From the NCBI GenBank assembly GCA_024642205.1, contig JAHEBQ010000054.1, positions 1 to 44,846 on the forward strand: a DNA stretch of 44,846 nt, read 5' to 3'. Of the stretch, positions 33,657-42,889 are shown piece by piece. Positions within the stretch are counted from its first letter, which is position 1, and every line of letters begins with the position of its first letter. A program made the translations under genes and the position numbers. Origin of the DNA: Planctomycetaceae bacterium. Its GTDB lineage: Bacteria > Planctomycetota > Planctomycetia > Pirellulales > Pirellulaceae. The notes below the pieces were generated by a model. The model was not told the origin of the DNA and ran no database searches. It worked only from the letters and a program-made list of their open reading frames with translations.

Positions 33657-36503
33657 ATGTTTCGATGGCACGTTGTTTCTGCAGTTTTTTGGCGTAACGT
33701 CAAACAGTATTTCTCCGGACCGCTGGGCTACCTGTTTATCGTCGTGTTTGTAACCGTTTGCGCGGTGATGGCATTCAGTCCGCAATTTTTTGCGGACAAC
33801 CAGGCGACGTTGGATCAGTTGAGTCGATACTATCCGGTGTTGCTGTTGTTCTTTATTCCTGCAATTACGATGACGGTTTGGGCCGACGAAAAGCGACAAG
33901 GGACCGACTCGATTCTGTTCACGTTGCCGGCATCAGATTTTGACATCTTGCTGGGAAAGTACCTCTCGGTCGCCGCGGTTTACACCATCGCGTTGTTGTT
34001 TTCATTGACACAGGTAATCGTGCTGGAAATCCTGGGGAATCCTGACGAAGGCGTCCTGTTCGCAACCTATGTCGGATATTGGCTGGCCGGATTGGCACTG
34101 TTGGCGGTCGGGATGTTCGCTTCGTCGTTAACCGGCAGTGCGACGGTGGCGTTTGTCCTGGGGTCCATATTCTGCGCGATCCCCGTTCTGATCGGCTACT
34201 ACTTTTCTGGTTGGGTAGGTATCGAGCGGTTTGGGTTCAGCTGGAACCTGCGGGATTTCACCCTTGGGCTGATTCCGCTGGGCAACGTCGTATATTTTGT
34301 ATCGCTGACAGTTTTGATGTTGTATCTGAACCTGATCGTGATCAGTAAACGACACTGGAGTCGCGGCCAGCACGTCAGTCTCGGCGGACAGTTCTTCATC
34401 CGCGCAATTTCGATGGCCGTGGCATTGGTGTCATTTGCATTCCTCTGCAATACGGCAGTATCGAGCATCTGGTCGCGAGCCGATTTGACCAGCGAAAAAC
34501 TGTTCACCCTCGACAAGGCTACCGTCGACACGTTGCAGCAGGCCAAGACAGAGGATCGCGAAATCACGGTTCAGGCATTTGTCAGCAAAGAGGTTCCCCG
34601 AAAATACGTCAACGCAAAAAAGCAGTTTGTCGGCTTGCTGCGTCAATTCAGTGAATACGGCGGCAACAACGTCGATGTGAGATTCGTCGATGTGGAACCT
34701 AACAGCGATGCAGCGTTGGATGCCCAACAACAGGGCATCGAACCGGAAGACGACCGCTCCGAAGTCGGCGGTAAAACGATTGAACAACAGGTCTACCTTG
34801 GTGCAACCATATCCAGTTCACTGGGCGATGTGACTTTGCCGTTTGTGAACGATGATTCGTCGATCGAATATGAGCTCAGTCGATCCGTCGCGTCGACCGT
34901 CGACAAGAATAACCAGATTACCATCGGCATTCTGGATACAGACGCTCATTTTGGCGGTCCGGAGCTGGACGGAAGGCGAATCCCCTGGTCGTATTCCAGG
35001 ACCCTGGACGAGTTGAAAAAACAGTTCAAGATAAAACATATCGCGCCTGGCGAACTCGGTGACTATGTCGAGCCGATCGGCGCCGAACAGCTGGAAACCG
35101 AATCAGACGAGCCGAAAAAGAATGCCAAGCCGGTTCCCAACGTGTTGTTGGTTGCCGATCCAAGTAGTCTTGATGAAGCTGCAATGACAAGCCTGGTCAG
35201 TTATGTTGAAGCCGGCAATCCGACGATCCTGTTAACCGATCCGTTGCCATTTTTTTGGACCTTTCAAAACCCGGTCGCGATTGGCGTGCTTAATGCCCCC
35301 ATGCAACCTCGTGTCGGACCACAATCTCCCTATTCCCAGATTCTGTCCAGCTCGACGATGCCCAAATCTGATAACGGGTCCGCATCCAAAATCCTTCGAG
35401 CCATTGGAGTCGACTGGGATCACGGCGCGGCTGCCTGGGGTGTTGATGATCCACATCCAAGCTTCAAGGCGCAATGGCCCGAATACATTGGAAACCGTTG
35501 GCCGGAATACTACGGACCCTATGACAAGGCATTTGTGTTTGTTCGTAATCGAGGTGAGACGACTGCGTTCAACGGTGAGAGCCTGATTTCAAGTGGATTG
35601 AAAGAACTTCTGATGTTCTATCCGGGTTCCATCCGGAAATCGACCGACAGCAAGCTCAAGTTCCAACCCTTGGTTTCGCTGGGTAAACAGTCGGGCTCGA
35701 CGCCTTGGGAACGGTTGACCAAAACCCCGGAACAGAAAACGCAGATGCTCAACCCGCGAACGGGAAGGATTACCGTCGAATCGGAACCAGCTCGCAGTCA
35801 GATCACGATGGATAATCTGAAAGTGATTGAGCCCTTCCCGTCCACCTACCTTGACGATGATGAACACGTGATTGCCGCCCGTATCTCGGGAGATGGAGAA
35901 AAGAAGATCGACGTCGTCGTCATCGCGGATTTGGATTTTGTTTCTGACCTGTTTTTCACCCAGCAGGAAGCGCTGGGGGAAAAACTGGATAATTTGTCGC
36001 TCTTGCAAAACGCGATCGACATCCTGGCCGGAAACGAAGATTTCGTCTCGTTGCGAAATCGACGGGCAACGCCTCGCACGCTGGAAAAACTGGAAACCGT
36101 GATTGAAGAGATCCGTTCAAAAAAGGCCAAAAAGCAGGAGGCAGCCGAAAAAGAAATGCTGGCTGAGTTAGAGAAAGAGCAGCAGAAACTCGACGAAGCG
36201 AACAAGGAAATCCAGGAAAACGAAAACATGGGCTTCTTTGAAAAACTTCAACGAACGTCCCAGGAGGCTTCGGATTCTCAGCGGCGGTTTGACCTGAAGA
36301 AAAAGCGACTGGATCGAAGCCTGAAGGAAGAAATCGCGGTGCTCGATACAGAGCAAAATCAGCAGATTTCGTGGTTGGAAAACCGGGCCCGATACCTGTC
36401 GATTTTTGCCGCACCGTTGCCCGCGCTGTTCCTGGGAGTGCTGGTTCTCTGGTTTCGCAAGTTGAACGAAGAAAAAGGGATATTGCCCGAACGGCGGGTT
36501 TGA
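33657..36503 (+). CDS. GldF-GldG fusion: ABC-2 permease joined to an ABC auxiliary domain
   Basis: The protein (about 948 residues) joins two components that are separate in gliding bacteria. The first 240 residues form an ABC-2 permease with six membrane segments (WRNVKQYFSGPLGYLFIVVF, FFIPAITMTVWADEKRQGTDS and ILLGKY are typical). A further membrane helix (about 265-285) leads into a large extracytoplasmic GldG-like domain: LTSEKLFTLDKATVDTL, VDVRFVDVEPNSD, VPNVLLVADPSSLDE, NPTILLTDPLPFFW. Near residues 830-900 is a charged coiled coil (KKAKKQEAAEKEMLAEL), then a last membrane helix (FAAPLPALFLGVLVLWF). ATG 33657 with GGGAG upstream was chosen over an in-frame start at 33612. It lies between the ATPase and the DUF4340 gene and probably forms one complex with them. 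Confidence 0.9.
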   Translation: MFRWHVVSAVFWRNVKQYFSGPLGYLFIVVFVTVCAVMAFSPQFFADNQATLDQLSRYYPVLLLFFIPAITMTVWADEKRQGTDSILFTLPASDFDILLGKYLSVAAVYTIALLFSLTQVIVLEILGNPDEGVLFATYVGYWLAGLALLAVGMFASSLTGSATVAFVLGSIFCAIPVLIGYYFSGWVGIERFGFSWNLRDFTLGLIPLGNVVYFVSLTVLMLYLNLIVISKRHWSRGQHVSLGGQFFIRAISMAVALVSFAFLCNTAVSSIWSRADLTSEKLFTLDKATVDTLQQAKTEDREITVQAFVSKEVPRKYVNAKKQFVGLLRQFSEYGGNNVDVRFVDVEPNSDAALDAQQQGIEPEDDRSEVGGKTIEQQVYLGATISSSLGDVTLPFVNDDSSIEYELSRSVASTVDKNNQITIGILDTDAHFGGPELDGRRIPWSYSRTLDELKKQFKIKHIAPGELGDYVEPIGAEQLETESDEPKKNAKPVPNVLLVADPSSLDEAAMTSLVSYVEAGNPTILLTDPLPFFWTFQNPVAIGVLNAPMQPRVGPQSPYSQILSSSTMPKSDNGSASKILRAIGVDWDHGAAAWGVDDPHPSFKAQWPEYIGNRWPEYYGPYDKAFVFVRNRGETTAFNGESLISSGLKELLMFYPGSIRKSTDSKLKFQPLVSLGKQSGSTPWERLTKTPEQKTQMLNPRTGRITVESEPARSQITMDNLKVIEPFPSTYLDDDEHVIAARISGDGEKKIDVVVIADLDFVSDLFFTQQEALGEKLDNLSLLQNAIDILAGNEDFVSLRNRRATPRTLEKLETVIEEIRSKKAKKQEAAEKEMLAELEKEQQKLDEANKEIQENENMGFFEKLQRTSQEASDSQRRFDLKKKRLDRSLKEEIAVLDTEQNQQISWLENRARYLSIFAAPLPALFLGVLVLWFRKLNEEKGILPERRV

Positions 36504-36601
36504 GTGACGTTTTCGCGTTGGTTCCGTAACCTTGGCGTTCATGGTGACAATCAGGTCTGCGGGCGGTAAGAGGAAAAGTAACAACAAATTGAGTTGGGAC
36601 G

Positions 36602-38743
36602 ATGAACGAGTCAAAAACTACTTTTATTTTTGTCAGTGTTGCCGCTGTGTTGGCGTTGGCCGCTTTTGGAAGCCACTTTCTGAATCAACCTGCCAACTCA
36701 GCCGACTTCGAGCTGGTTGGCAAACCGTTTTTCGAGGGGTTCACTTCGGCGTCTCAAGCCCAATCCCTGGAGGTTGCCGCGGTCGACGCGGAATCCGGAG
36801 TGTTAAAGCGGTTCGTGGTCGAGAACCAGGGCGGGCTTTGGCGAATTCCATCCCATTATGATTATCCGGCAGAGGCAGCCGCGCGGCTCGCGACGACTGC
36901 GTCGTCGGTAATGGGGATTGGACGGGATTCCCTCGCAGGTCGACTCGCCAAAGAGCACGCGCGTTTGGGTGTGCTTGATCCGTTGGCTGACGATATCGAA
37001 GATCCTGAAGGCGTCGGCAAGCGGATCACGCTGAAGGATGGCGGAGGGGAAGTCGTGGTCGACTATATCGTCGGGAAAGAAGCTGGCGAAGTTGACGTGT
37101 CGGAAACCGACCAGCCGTTCAGAAATCCTGGCAGAGAAAAATACTACTACGTCCGGCGCCCGGATGAACAACAGACGTACAAAGTCAAACTCGATATCGA
37201 TTTGTCAACGAAATTCTCGGATTGGATCGACCCGGATTTGTTACGCGTTGATCGCAACGATGTGACGAAAATCTCGATCGATAACTACTCGTTGGAAGAG
37301 GATCGCTCCAATCCGCTCGCGCCCAGTAAAGCGATTTTTAAATCCCAGGGGGACAAACTGGATCTTTCCCGGAAATCCAGCACCGATGCGTGGGAGTTGG
37401 CCGACTTGAAGCCTGAAGACGAAGACGTCAACACTTCTCGTATCAATGCCATGCTGGATGTTTTTGATCAGATGAAAATCGCTGGCGTCCGGCCAAAATA
37501 CAAGTACAAGAATCACCTGCTGTTGACGGCCGATCTGAAACTCAATCAACAGCCTGAATTTGAACAAAATCCTCAAGAATTTGCCCGAGCCATCAATCGA
37601 CTGCAAAACGAACTTGATCAAAAAGGCTTTAATCTCGCCGGTAACGCACAGAAAATGGAACTTGTCTCGCAGAACGGCGATTTGGAAATTGGGACGGACA
37701 AAGGCGTCGTGTATACACTGCACGTCGGAAAATCTTTTGATGGTGACGAAGAAGCCATCGAGATCGGTACTGGCAGCGACGCAAATTCGGATTCCGAAAC
37801 GGATTCCCAACCAGACAACGCGGATCCAACAAAAACGGAGGCTGGCAATTCGTCGGAACCAGAGGCCAACGAATCCGATGCGTCCGGTGACCCGAAAGAA
37901 ACATCCGCCGAAGCCAAGAATCGCTACTTGATGGTTCGAGTTTCCTTCGACGAATCGTTGATCAAACCGAAGCCTGTCACGCCGGTTCCGCCGATTGAGC
38001 CGGTCAAGCCCGAAGGCTACGCGCCGCCGCCAGAAGACGAGGCGGCAAAAGCCGACAAACCGGACGTTGACGCACCAGGCGAAGATGCGGTCGAAAAACC
38101 CCCAGCTGACGATAAACCAGAACGCGATCCGGAATTTGTTAAATATGATGAGGCGATCAAAGCGTTCGAGGATCAAAAAATCGACTATGAGTTGGCCAAG
38201 ACTCGTTTCGAATCGGAAACCGATGCGTTCGAGAAAAAGGTCGTTGAAGGTAGGAAACTCGTGGACGAGTTGAACGAGCGATTCGGTGATTGGTATTACG
38301 TTATATCCGGAGATAACCTGAATACGCTACAAACCCAGCGCGCCGACTTGGTCACGAAAAAAGAAAAACCGGCCGGCGAAGCTGATGCGCCCACGCGACC
38401 TGATATTTCGTTTCCTGATCTGCCAGGGGCAATTCCCGATTCCAATCAGGAGTTGAATGTTGAGCCGCAAGGCGACGTGAAGGAAGAGCCGCAAGGTGAA
38501 GTGAAAGAAGATCCGAAAGGTGAAGTGAAAGTAGATCCGAAAGGTGAAGTGAAAGAAGATCCGAAAGGTGAAGTGAAAGAAGATCCGAAAGGTGAAGTGA
38601 AAGTAGATCCGAAGCCTGATTCGGACAAGGATTCCGGTGGGGTCGAGTCGGACGCAAAAAAAGATGAAATCACCGAGTCGGTTGAAAAGGCCGCGAATTC
38701 ATCGGCGGGTTCCGGCAACGAGGACGGAACCAAGGACAATTAG
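36602..38743 (+). CDS. DUF4340-domain protein with C-terminal acidic/lysine repeats
   Basis: The 713-residue protein starts with one membrane helix (TFIFVSVAAVLALAAFGSHFL) and continues outside the cytoplasm with DUF4340-type segments: VVENQGGLWRIPSHYDYPAEAAARLA, written here only as WRIPSHYDYPA, then RITLKDGGGEVVVDYIVGKE, KYYYVRRPDEQQTYKV and LSTKFSDWIDPDLLRVD. From about residue 395 it becomes rich in Glu, Lys, Pro and Asp, and residues 621-671 hold tandem octapeptides of the type DPKGEVKE encoded by a 24-bp DNA repeat. DUF4340 proteins regularly accompany GldA/GldG-type ABC systems, which fits the two upstream genes. The function of the repeat tail is unknown; a spacer in the periplasm or wall is plausible. 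Confidence 0.88.
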   Translation: MNESKTTFIFVSVAAVLALAAFGSHFLNQPANSADFELVGKPFFEGFTSASQAQSLEVAAVDAESGVLKRFVVENQGGLWRIPSHYDYPAEAAARLATTASSVMGIGRDSLAGRLAKEHARLGVLDPLADDIEDPEGVGKRITLKDGGGEVVVDYIVGKEAGEVDVSETDQPFRNPGREKYYYVRRPDEQQTYKVKLDIDLSTKFSDWIDPDLLRVDRNDVTKISIDNYSLEEDRSNPLAPSKAIFKSQGDKLDLSRKSSTDAWELADLKPEDEDVNTSRINAMLDVFDQMKIAGVRPKYKYKNHLLLTADLKLNQQPEFEQNPQEFARAINRLQNELDQKGFNLAGNAQKMELVSQNGDLEIGTDKGVVYTLHVGKSFDGDEEAIEIGTGSDANSDSETDSQPDNADPTKTEAGNSSEPEANESDASGDPKETSAEAKNRYLMVRVSFDESLIKPKPVTPVPPIEPVKPEGYAPPPEDEAAKADKPDVDAPGEDAVEKPPADDKPERDPEFVKYDEAIKAFEDQKIDYELAKTRFESETDAFEKKVVEGRKLVDELNERFGDWYYVISGDNLNTLQTQRADLVTKKEKPAGEADAPTRPDISFPDLPGAIPDSNQELNVEPQGDVKEEPQGEVKEDPKGEVKVDPKGEVKEDPKGEVKEDPKGEVKVDPKPDSDKDSGGVESDAKKDEITESVEKAANSSAGSGNEDGTKDN
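38462..38614 (+). repeat. 24-bp tandem repeat inside the DUF4340 gene
   Basis: Six complete 24-bp units plus nine bases of a seventh run without interruption. They encode E/D-P-Q/K-G-D/E-V-K-E/V octapeptides. Units 3-6 are almost identical at DNA level, including synonymous sites, which points to recent slippage or unequal exchange. Confidence 0.95.
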
Positions 38744-39181
38744 ACGGCATTTCAAATCTGTGAGCCGTTGGCGCTAGCCTCGGGCCGGCGTAACGGAATG
38801 TTGCGATTTGTTGACAGCTCTGGCCCGAGGCTAGCGCCTTCTTCGGCTCACCATTTCGCCAGAAAACTGGTTTTTAAAATTCCCTCTCGTCAAACCGCTT
38901 TGCCCCTGAGCTGATCGTCCACACGAATTCCTTGGGTCATTCGCCACGTCAGGATCCAATCTGAAAACGTGCGAAATCCTGGGCAAATTGGATAATGGGT
39001 AACACGTCGCGAGTGCTTTCGTCACCGGTAGTGAAAACCCGTAAATGACTTGGCTTGGCAGCACGGCAAATCTGCATTGACCGTTTCTTGCCATTCACGA
39101 TAAGGTGGTGAGCGTGATGGCTTATGTCGTGAGCCCGTAAAAGCGACAGTTTCAACGGAGTTACCTGGAGGGAATCTTGCG
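38744..39181. other. Intergenic region between the DUF4340 and SYLF genes
   Basis: No gene seen. It holds the intact inverted-repeat element (38760-38851) and, at its right end, the GGAGGG ribosome binding site of the SYLF gene. Confidence 0.55.
38760..38851. repeat. Dispersed inverted-repeat element, intact copy
   Basis: GGCGCTAGCCTCGGGCC (38770-38786) is the exact reverse complement of 38822-38838: 17 perfect pairs around a 35-nt loop. Outside it, GTGAGCCG (38760-38767) pairs with CGGCTCAC (38844-38851). It starts 16 bp after the DUF4340 stop. It may act as a terminator or be a REP-like mobile element; a degenerate copy lies at 32316-32401. Confidence 0.9.
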
Positions 39182-40288
39182 ATGAAGTGTGCATCCGTGT
39201 TCTTGCAATTGATCTGCGTCGGAATGTTGATATTCCCAAGCTCCTCCGCATCAGGCCAATCCAGGGAAGACAACACCGTTCGTGAATCGATCGCTGTATT
39301 AAGTGAGATCATGGCGATCCCTGCCAACGGTATCCCTCGAGGCATGCTCAACGACGCCCAGGCCGTCGCGATTATTCCCGGAGTCCTCAAGGGCAGTTTT
39401 GTTGTCGGTGCTCGTCGCGGCAACGGTGTTGTAATGATTCGCGACGAAAACGGAGGTTGGCACGCGCCTGTCTTCGTTACCCTGACGGGGGGAAATATCG
39501 GTTGGCAAGTCGGAGTACAATCGACGGATGTCGTACTTGTTTTCAAAACCCGGAAAAGTGTTGAGGGGCTTCTGTCTGGGAGATTTACATTGGGAGCAGA
39601 CGCGGCGGTGGCCGCGGGTCCGATTGGACGGGAGGCCGCAGCAGCGACCGATACCCGCCTCGGCGCACAGATCTATTCCTATTCACGAAGCCGCGGGTTG
39701 TTCGCCGGTGTCTCATTTGACGGATCAGTCATCCGGATGGATCCGGTAAGTAATTCAACGTATTACCGATCGGCGACTCCCGGCGGACCATTGATCATTC
39801 CCCCCAGCGCCCAGCAACTGGGGATGCAAGTGATGCAGTACGCCGGAAATCAAAATATGGTCGATCCCAATGCGGCCAATCTACCCCGGCCCAGTGGTGG
39901 AGTTCCAGTAACTCCGGCTTCCGCAGCGTCCGGACAGTCAATCCTCGCGCAGCAATATTCGTTAGCCCAGATCGACGTCTTGCGAGAGGAATTGGCGCGG
40001 CTGGCTCCAAAGATGTACGAACAACTGGATGTCAACTGGCAGCAATACCTCGGATTGCCGGCACAGGTTTTCCAGGCTAACGGCCATCCCTCCGCGGAGA
40101 TTCTCAACCAATGCCTGGCTCGTTTTGACGTGGTCCGGAATGACCAGCGGTATGCGGCGCTGGCCAATCAGCCTGAGTTCCAATCAACCTACGGTTTGCT
40201 CAAACAGTATACTCAGGAAATCTCCAATTCGAGACAACCACTCGTCTTGCCCGCACCCCCGGTGAATCCTTTGGGCGTTCGATATTAG
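39182..40288 (+). CDS. Secreted SYLF (Ysc84) domain protein, lipid-binding type
   Basis: The 368-residue protein has a signal peptide (MKCASVFLQLICVGMLIFPSSSASG) and an N-terminal SYLF domain (about 30-205): MLNDAQAVAIIPGVLKGSFVVGARRGNGV, here in part as AVAIIPGVLKGSFVVGARRG, then WHAPVFVTLTGGNIGWQVG, TDVVLVFKT, GRFTLGADAAVAAGPIGR and YSRSRGLFAGVSFDGSVI. SYLF domains bind phospholipids in eukaryotes; their bacterial role is unknown. The C-terminal 150 residues (IDVLREELARLAPKMYEQLD) are helical and not recognised. GGAGGG 9 nt before ATG 39182 is one of the strongest ribosome binding sites in the window. Confidence 0.9.
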   Translation: MKCASVFLQLICVGMLIFPSSSASGQSREDNTVRESIAVLSEIMAIPANGIPRGMLNDAQAVAIIPGVLKGSFVVGARRGNGVVMIRDENGGWHAPVFVTLTGGNIGWQVGVQSTDVVLVFKTRKSVEGLLSGRFTLGADAAVAAGPIGREAAAATDTRLGAQIYSYSRSRGLFAGVSFDGSVIRMDPVSNSTYYRSATPGGPLIIPPSAQQLGMQVMQYAGNQNMVDPNAANLPRPSGGVPVTPASAASGQSILAQQYSLAQIDVLREELARLAPKMYEQLDVNWQQYLGLPAQVFQANGHPSAEILNQCLARFDVVRNDQRYAALANQPEFQSTYGLLKQYTQEISNSRQPLVLPAPPVNPLGVRY

Positions 40289-40298
40289 ACGCTTTTTT
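40275..40298 (+). terminator. Weak terminator candidate after the SYLF gene
   Basis: GCGT (40275-40278) and ACGC (40289-40292) can pair across the stop codon, followed by six T. The stem is only four pairs. Confidence 0.35.
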
Positions 40299-40625
40299 CG
40301 TGTCGGGAATTCAAAGACGCCAGCCAAACCGCCAGATCCCGCAATGCGGGTCGAGGCGATCGGATATCGCTCTGGTAACAGAATGCCCTCGCCGATCACC
40401 GGGCTTGAGCGGTTTCGAGAGGCACTCCGCCCGGATTAACGTAGCAAAAGTGCGACATCGTAGAGTTTCGTTGCGTTTTCTGTACATTCGCGAATCACCG
40501 AGCGTCCGACCCAATGTTGATCGGAGAAATTGGGTGCCACTTTATTCGCTTGGCGACGCTCGCACTTAACCGGTGAGCTACGCTTCGGAAAACGAAGTTC
40601 CTTGTGAGTCCCGAGAGAAACAGAA
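40289..40625. other. Intergenic region with small hairpins
   Basis: No gene is seen. CCCGC-AAT-GCGGG (about 40335-40347) and CTTCG-GAAAA-CGAAG just upstream of the next start codon are small perfect hairpins; the second could affect translation of the small downstream gene. Confidence 0.45.
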
Positions 40626-40964
40626 ATGATCTGCACTGAAATCGCCAGGAAGATTGAGGAACAGAATCCGGACGCTGACGCCCTGGAAGTTGCTCGGATG
40701 TGTACGCTGATCTGCAGCGCGATTCCCGATCGTGAATTTCTCCGAAACGACGAGAAGTTTCTGGAAATCTGGGACGAAGTTAATTTGCGGCTACAGGCGG
40801 CGACCGACCAGCACGCCGCGGTAACAGAAGAACTGCAACAGCTTGCCAGATCCGATCCTCAACATTTCTCGCCGGATCAGGTCTGGATTCTGATACGGTC
40901 CATCAAGGTGCAAAATCAACTTCTACGACTTTATGTCGGCGACCCATCACTTGAAATGGGTTGA
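40626..40964 (+). CDS. Small helical protein of unknown function
   Basis: The 112-residue protein is predicted helical throughout, acidic, without signal peptide or membrane segment: ICTEIARKIEEQNPDADALE, then DREFLRNDEKFLEIWDEVNLRL and SPDQVWILIRSIKVQNQLLRLYV, written here in part as QVWILIRSIKVQNQLL. Three cysteines are near the N-terminus. I do not recognise a family. The ATG at 40626 has a GAGAG-type sequence a few bases upstream. It has a normal protein-like composition and is the only credible frame in the gap between the SYLF gene and mgtE. Confidence 0.6.
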   Translation: MICTEIARKIEEQNPDADALEVARMCTLICSAIPDREFLRNDEKFLEIWDEVNLRLQAATDQHAAVTEELQQLARSDPQHFSPDQVWILIRSIKVQNQLLRLYVGDPSLEMG

Positions 40965-41132
40965 AAAGAAATCCCGCATTACGTTTCTCCGCTGGCATTG
41001 CCCTCGCTTCGAACAAAATTAACCGCACGTTCTCCTGGTCGTTTCGTAAAAAATCTCTCGCCTTCGTACTTTCCATTGTCACCCCTGCAGCCGCCACGGC
41101 GCATTTCGCAAGTCCGGTTGCCGATTCGAGGT

Positions 41133-42497
41133 TCAACCAATAAATCGAATGGCCACGTTGAAGTAGATCAGGATCCCCAGGATATCAACGATACCCGCCA
41201 CAAACGGCGTACTCATCATCGCCGGATCCCAGCCGAGTTTTTCAAACACCAATGGCAGAATCGATCCCGTCAGCGTGCCGCACATCACAACCAGTAACAG
41301 CGTCAACGGAACCACGAACATGGTTGCATTGAGTAGCGCGACGTGATCGGGAACAAAAAATATCGAAGCGCAGTATCCCATGGTCGCCAGTCCCGCGCCA
41401 AGCAACAGGCCCATCATCAGCTCGCGAACCACGACCCTCAGCCAGTCGCTGAGTGTAATGTGGCCACGGGATAGCGCCGTGATAATCAACGTCGCACTTT
41501 GGCTGCCCGAGTTTCCACCGCTGCTAATCACCAGGGGAATGAACAAGGCGAGCCAAACCCATTTTTCTATCTGGTCTTCGTATTCCTGAATCGCGATCGC
41601 TGTCAGGAGTGCGAAAAAAAACAGGATTGCCAGCCAGATTCCCCGCTTCCACGTCAATGTCAGCAGCGAGGTCCGCAGGTAGGAGACATCCAATGGTTCG
41701 ACAGCACCAATTCGATGTGCGTCTTCGGTGGCCTCTTCCCGCAGAACATCGATCACATCATCGTGCGTGATGATGCCGAGCATTTTGTGTTGATTGTCAA
41801 CAACCGGTATCGCCAACAGGTCCATTTTGGCCACCTTGTTGGCGACATCTTCCTGGTGATCAAGCGCGTCGACGGTAATCAGATCTGTATCCATGATCTC
41901 ATACAGCTTCGTCTCTGGGTGCTTCATCCCGGTCAGCAACTGGCGAGCCGAAACCAGGCCGCGTAGATGGTCTTCATCGTCGACGATGTACAAGTAATAG
42001 ATCGTTTCATAGTCTTCGCTTTGCCGGGCGATTTCGTTCAGCGCCTCGCGGATCGTCAGCAATTCGCTCAACTTCGCGATCTCGGTTGTCATGACCGCGC
42101 CAGCAGTGCCTTCCGGGTATTGGCTTAGCCGCTGAAAGTCCCGACGTTCTTCGATCGGAAGCAAGCTGAGCAGCAGCTCGAGCCGTTGAGGACTGATTTC
42201 CTGGAGCAAATCAACGCGGTCGTCTGGCGGAAGTTCAGCAACCATTTCGGCGACCTGTTCGATCGCCTGTGTTTCCAGAATTTCAAGCTGTTTGACTTTT
42301 CCGAAATAGCTGAAAATGTCGACGCGTAATTCGTTGTCGCCATGTTGAAGCACTTCCCAGGCTTCCTCGCTGGTCAAGCCTGCCATGAATTCGGCCGCCC
42401 GAGCCGGATGAATGGCTTCACAGAAATCGCGCAATCCTTGCGAGTTGTGCGTTTCCAGCATTTCACGAAGTTCAGGAAGGTAAAGGGTGTTGATCAT
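41133..42497 (-). CDS. mgtE: Magnesium transporter MgtE
   Basis: The 454-residue protein is a full-length MgtE channel. An N-terminal superhelical domain (1-130; DDRVDLLQEISPQRLELLLSLLP, written here in part as DDRVDLLQEISPQR) is followed by two CBS domains (about 135-258; PEGTAGAVMTTEI, HLRGLVSARQLL, LLAIPVVDNQHKMLGIIT) that sense Mg2+ in the cytoplasm, a connecting helix, and five membrane helices (from about 285). Pore signatures are FIPLVISSGGNSGSQSATLI and DPAMMSTPFVAGIVDILGILIYF. It imports Mg2+ and closes when cytoplasmic Mg2+ is high. The upstream leader contains two perfect dyads; no Mg2+ riboswitch was recognised. ispG lies upstream on the same strand. Confidence 0.96.
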   Translation of the reverse strand: MINTLYLPELREMLETHNSQGLRDFCEAIHPARAAEFMAGLTSEEAWEVLQHGDNELRVDIFSYFGKVKQLEILETQAIEQVAEMVAELPPDDRVDLLQEISPQRLELLLSLLPIEERRDFQRLSQYPEGTAGAVMTTEIAKLSELLTIREALNEIARQSEDYETIYYLYIVDDEDHLRGLVSARQLLTGMKHPETKLYEIMDTDLITVDALDHQEDVANKVAKMDLLAIPVVDNQHKMLGIITHDDVIDVLREEATEDAHRIGAVEPLDVSYLRTSLLTLTWKRGIWLAILFFFALLTAIAIQEYEDQIEKWVWLALFIPLVISSGGNSGSQSATLIITALSRGHITLSDWLRVVVRELMMGLLLGAGLATMGYCASIFFVPDHVALLNATMFVVPLTLLLVVMCGTLTGSILPLVFEKLGWDPAMMSTPFVAGIVDILGILIYFNVAIRFIG

Positions 42498-42889
42498 GGC
42501 TCAAACAAATTGGAGAAATGCCGCGATTTCGTCACGGAATTCGAAGGGAAAGCGCCTCGTGCAGCTTGGGTTCAGTTCCCATGGGGTTTGCGTCTGGTTC
42601 TAATCCGATGTCGATTCAATAGTATGCCCGAGTCGATTCGACTTGGATACGATGGCTCGGAAGGAAGACCGGCTTCTGCGTCGGCGAATTCGGAAAATGT
42701 ACGGATAATATGATGTGCAGAACAGTGGAGATCGCGATAATTCGATCTCACCAGTTCGATTCTCTGTTACGCGAGTTGTGCCACTTCAAGGTTCTTTCGA
42801 CTCGGACCGCAGCGGGAAAAGTGTTTGGACCCTGAGATTTGAAAGAAGGTTCGCCGGCCGTCCGCACCAATTACACTGCTTGGGCCCAA
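42498..42889. other. Gap between ispG and mgtE with two perfect dyads
   Basis: No gene is seen. AGTCGA-T-TCGACT (42631-42643) and GAGATCG-CGATAATT-CGATCTC (42728-42749) are perfect inverted repeats in the stretch that would be the mgtE promoter or leader. Neither is followed by a T-run. Confidence 0.5.
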
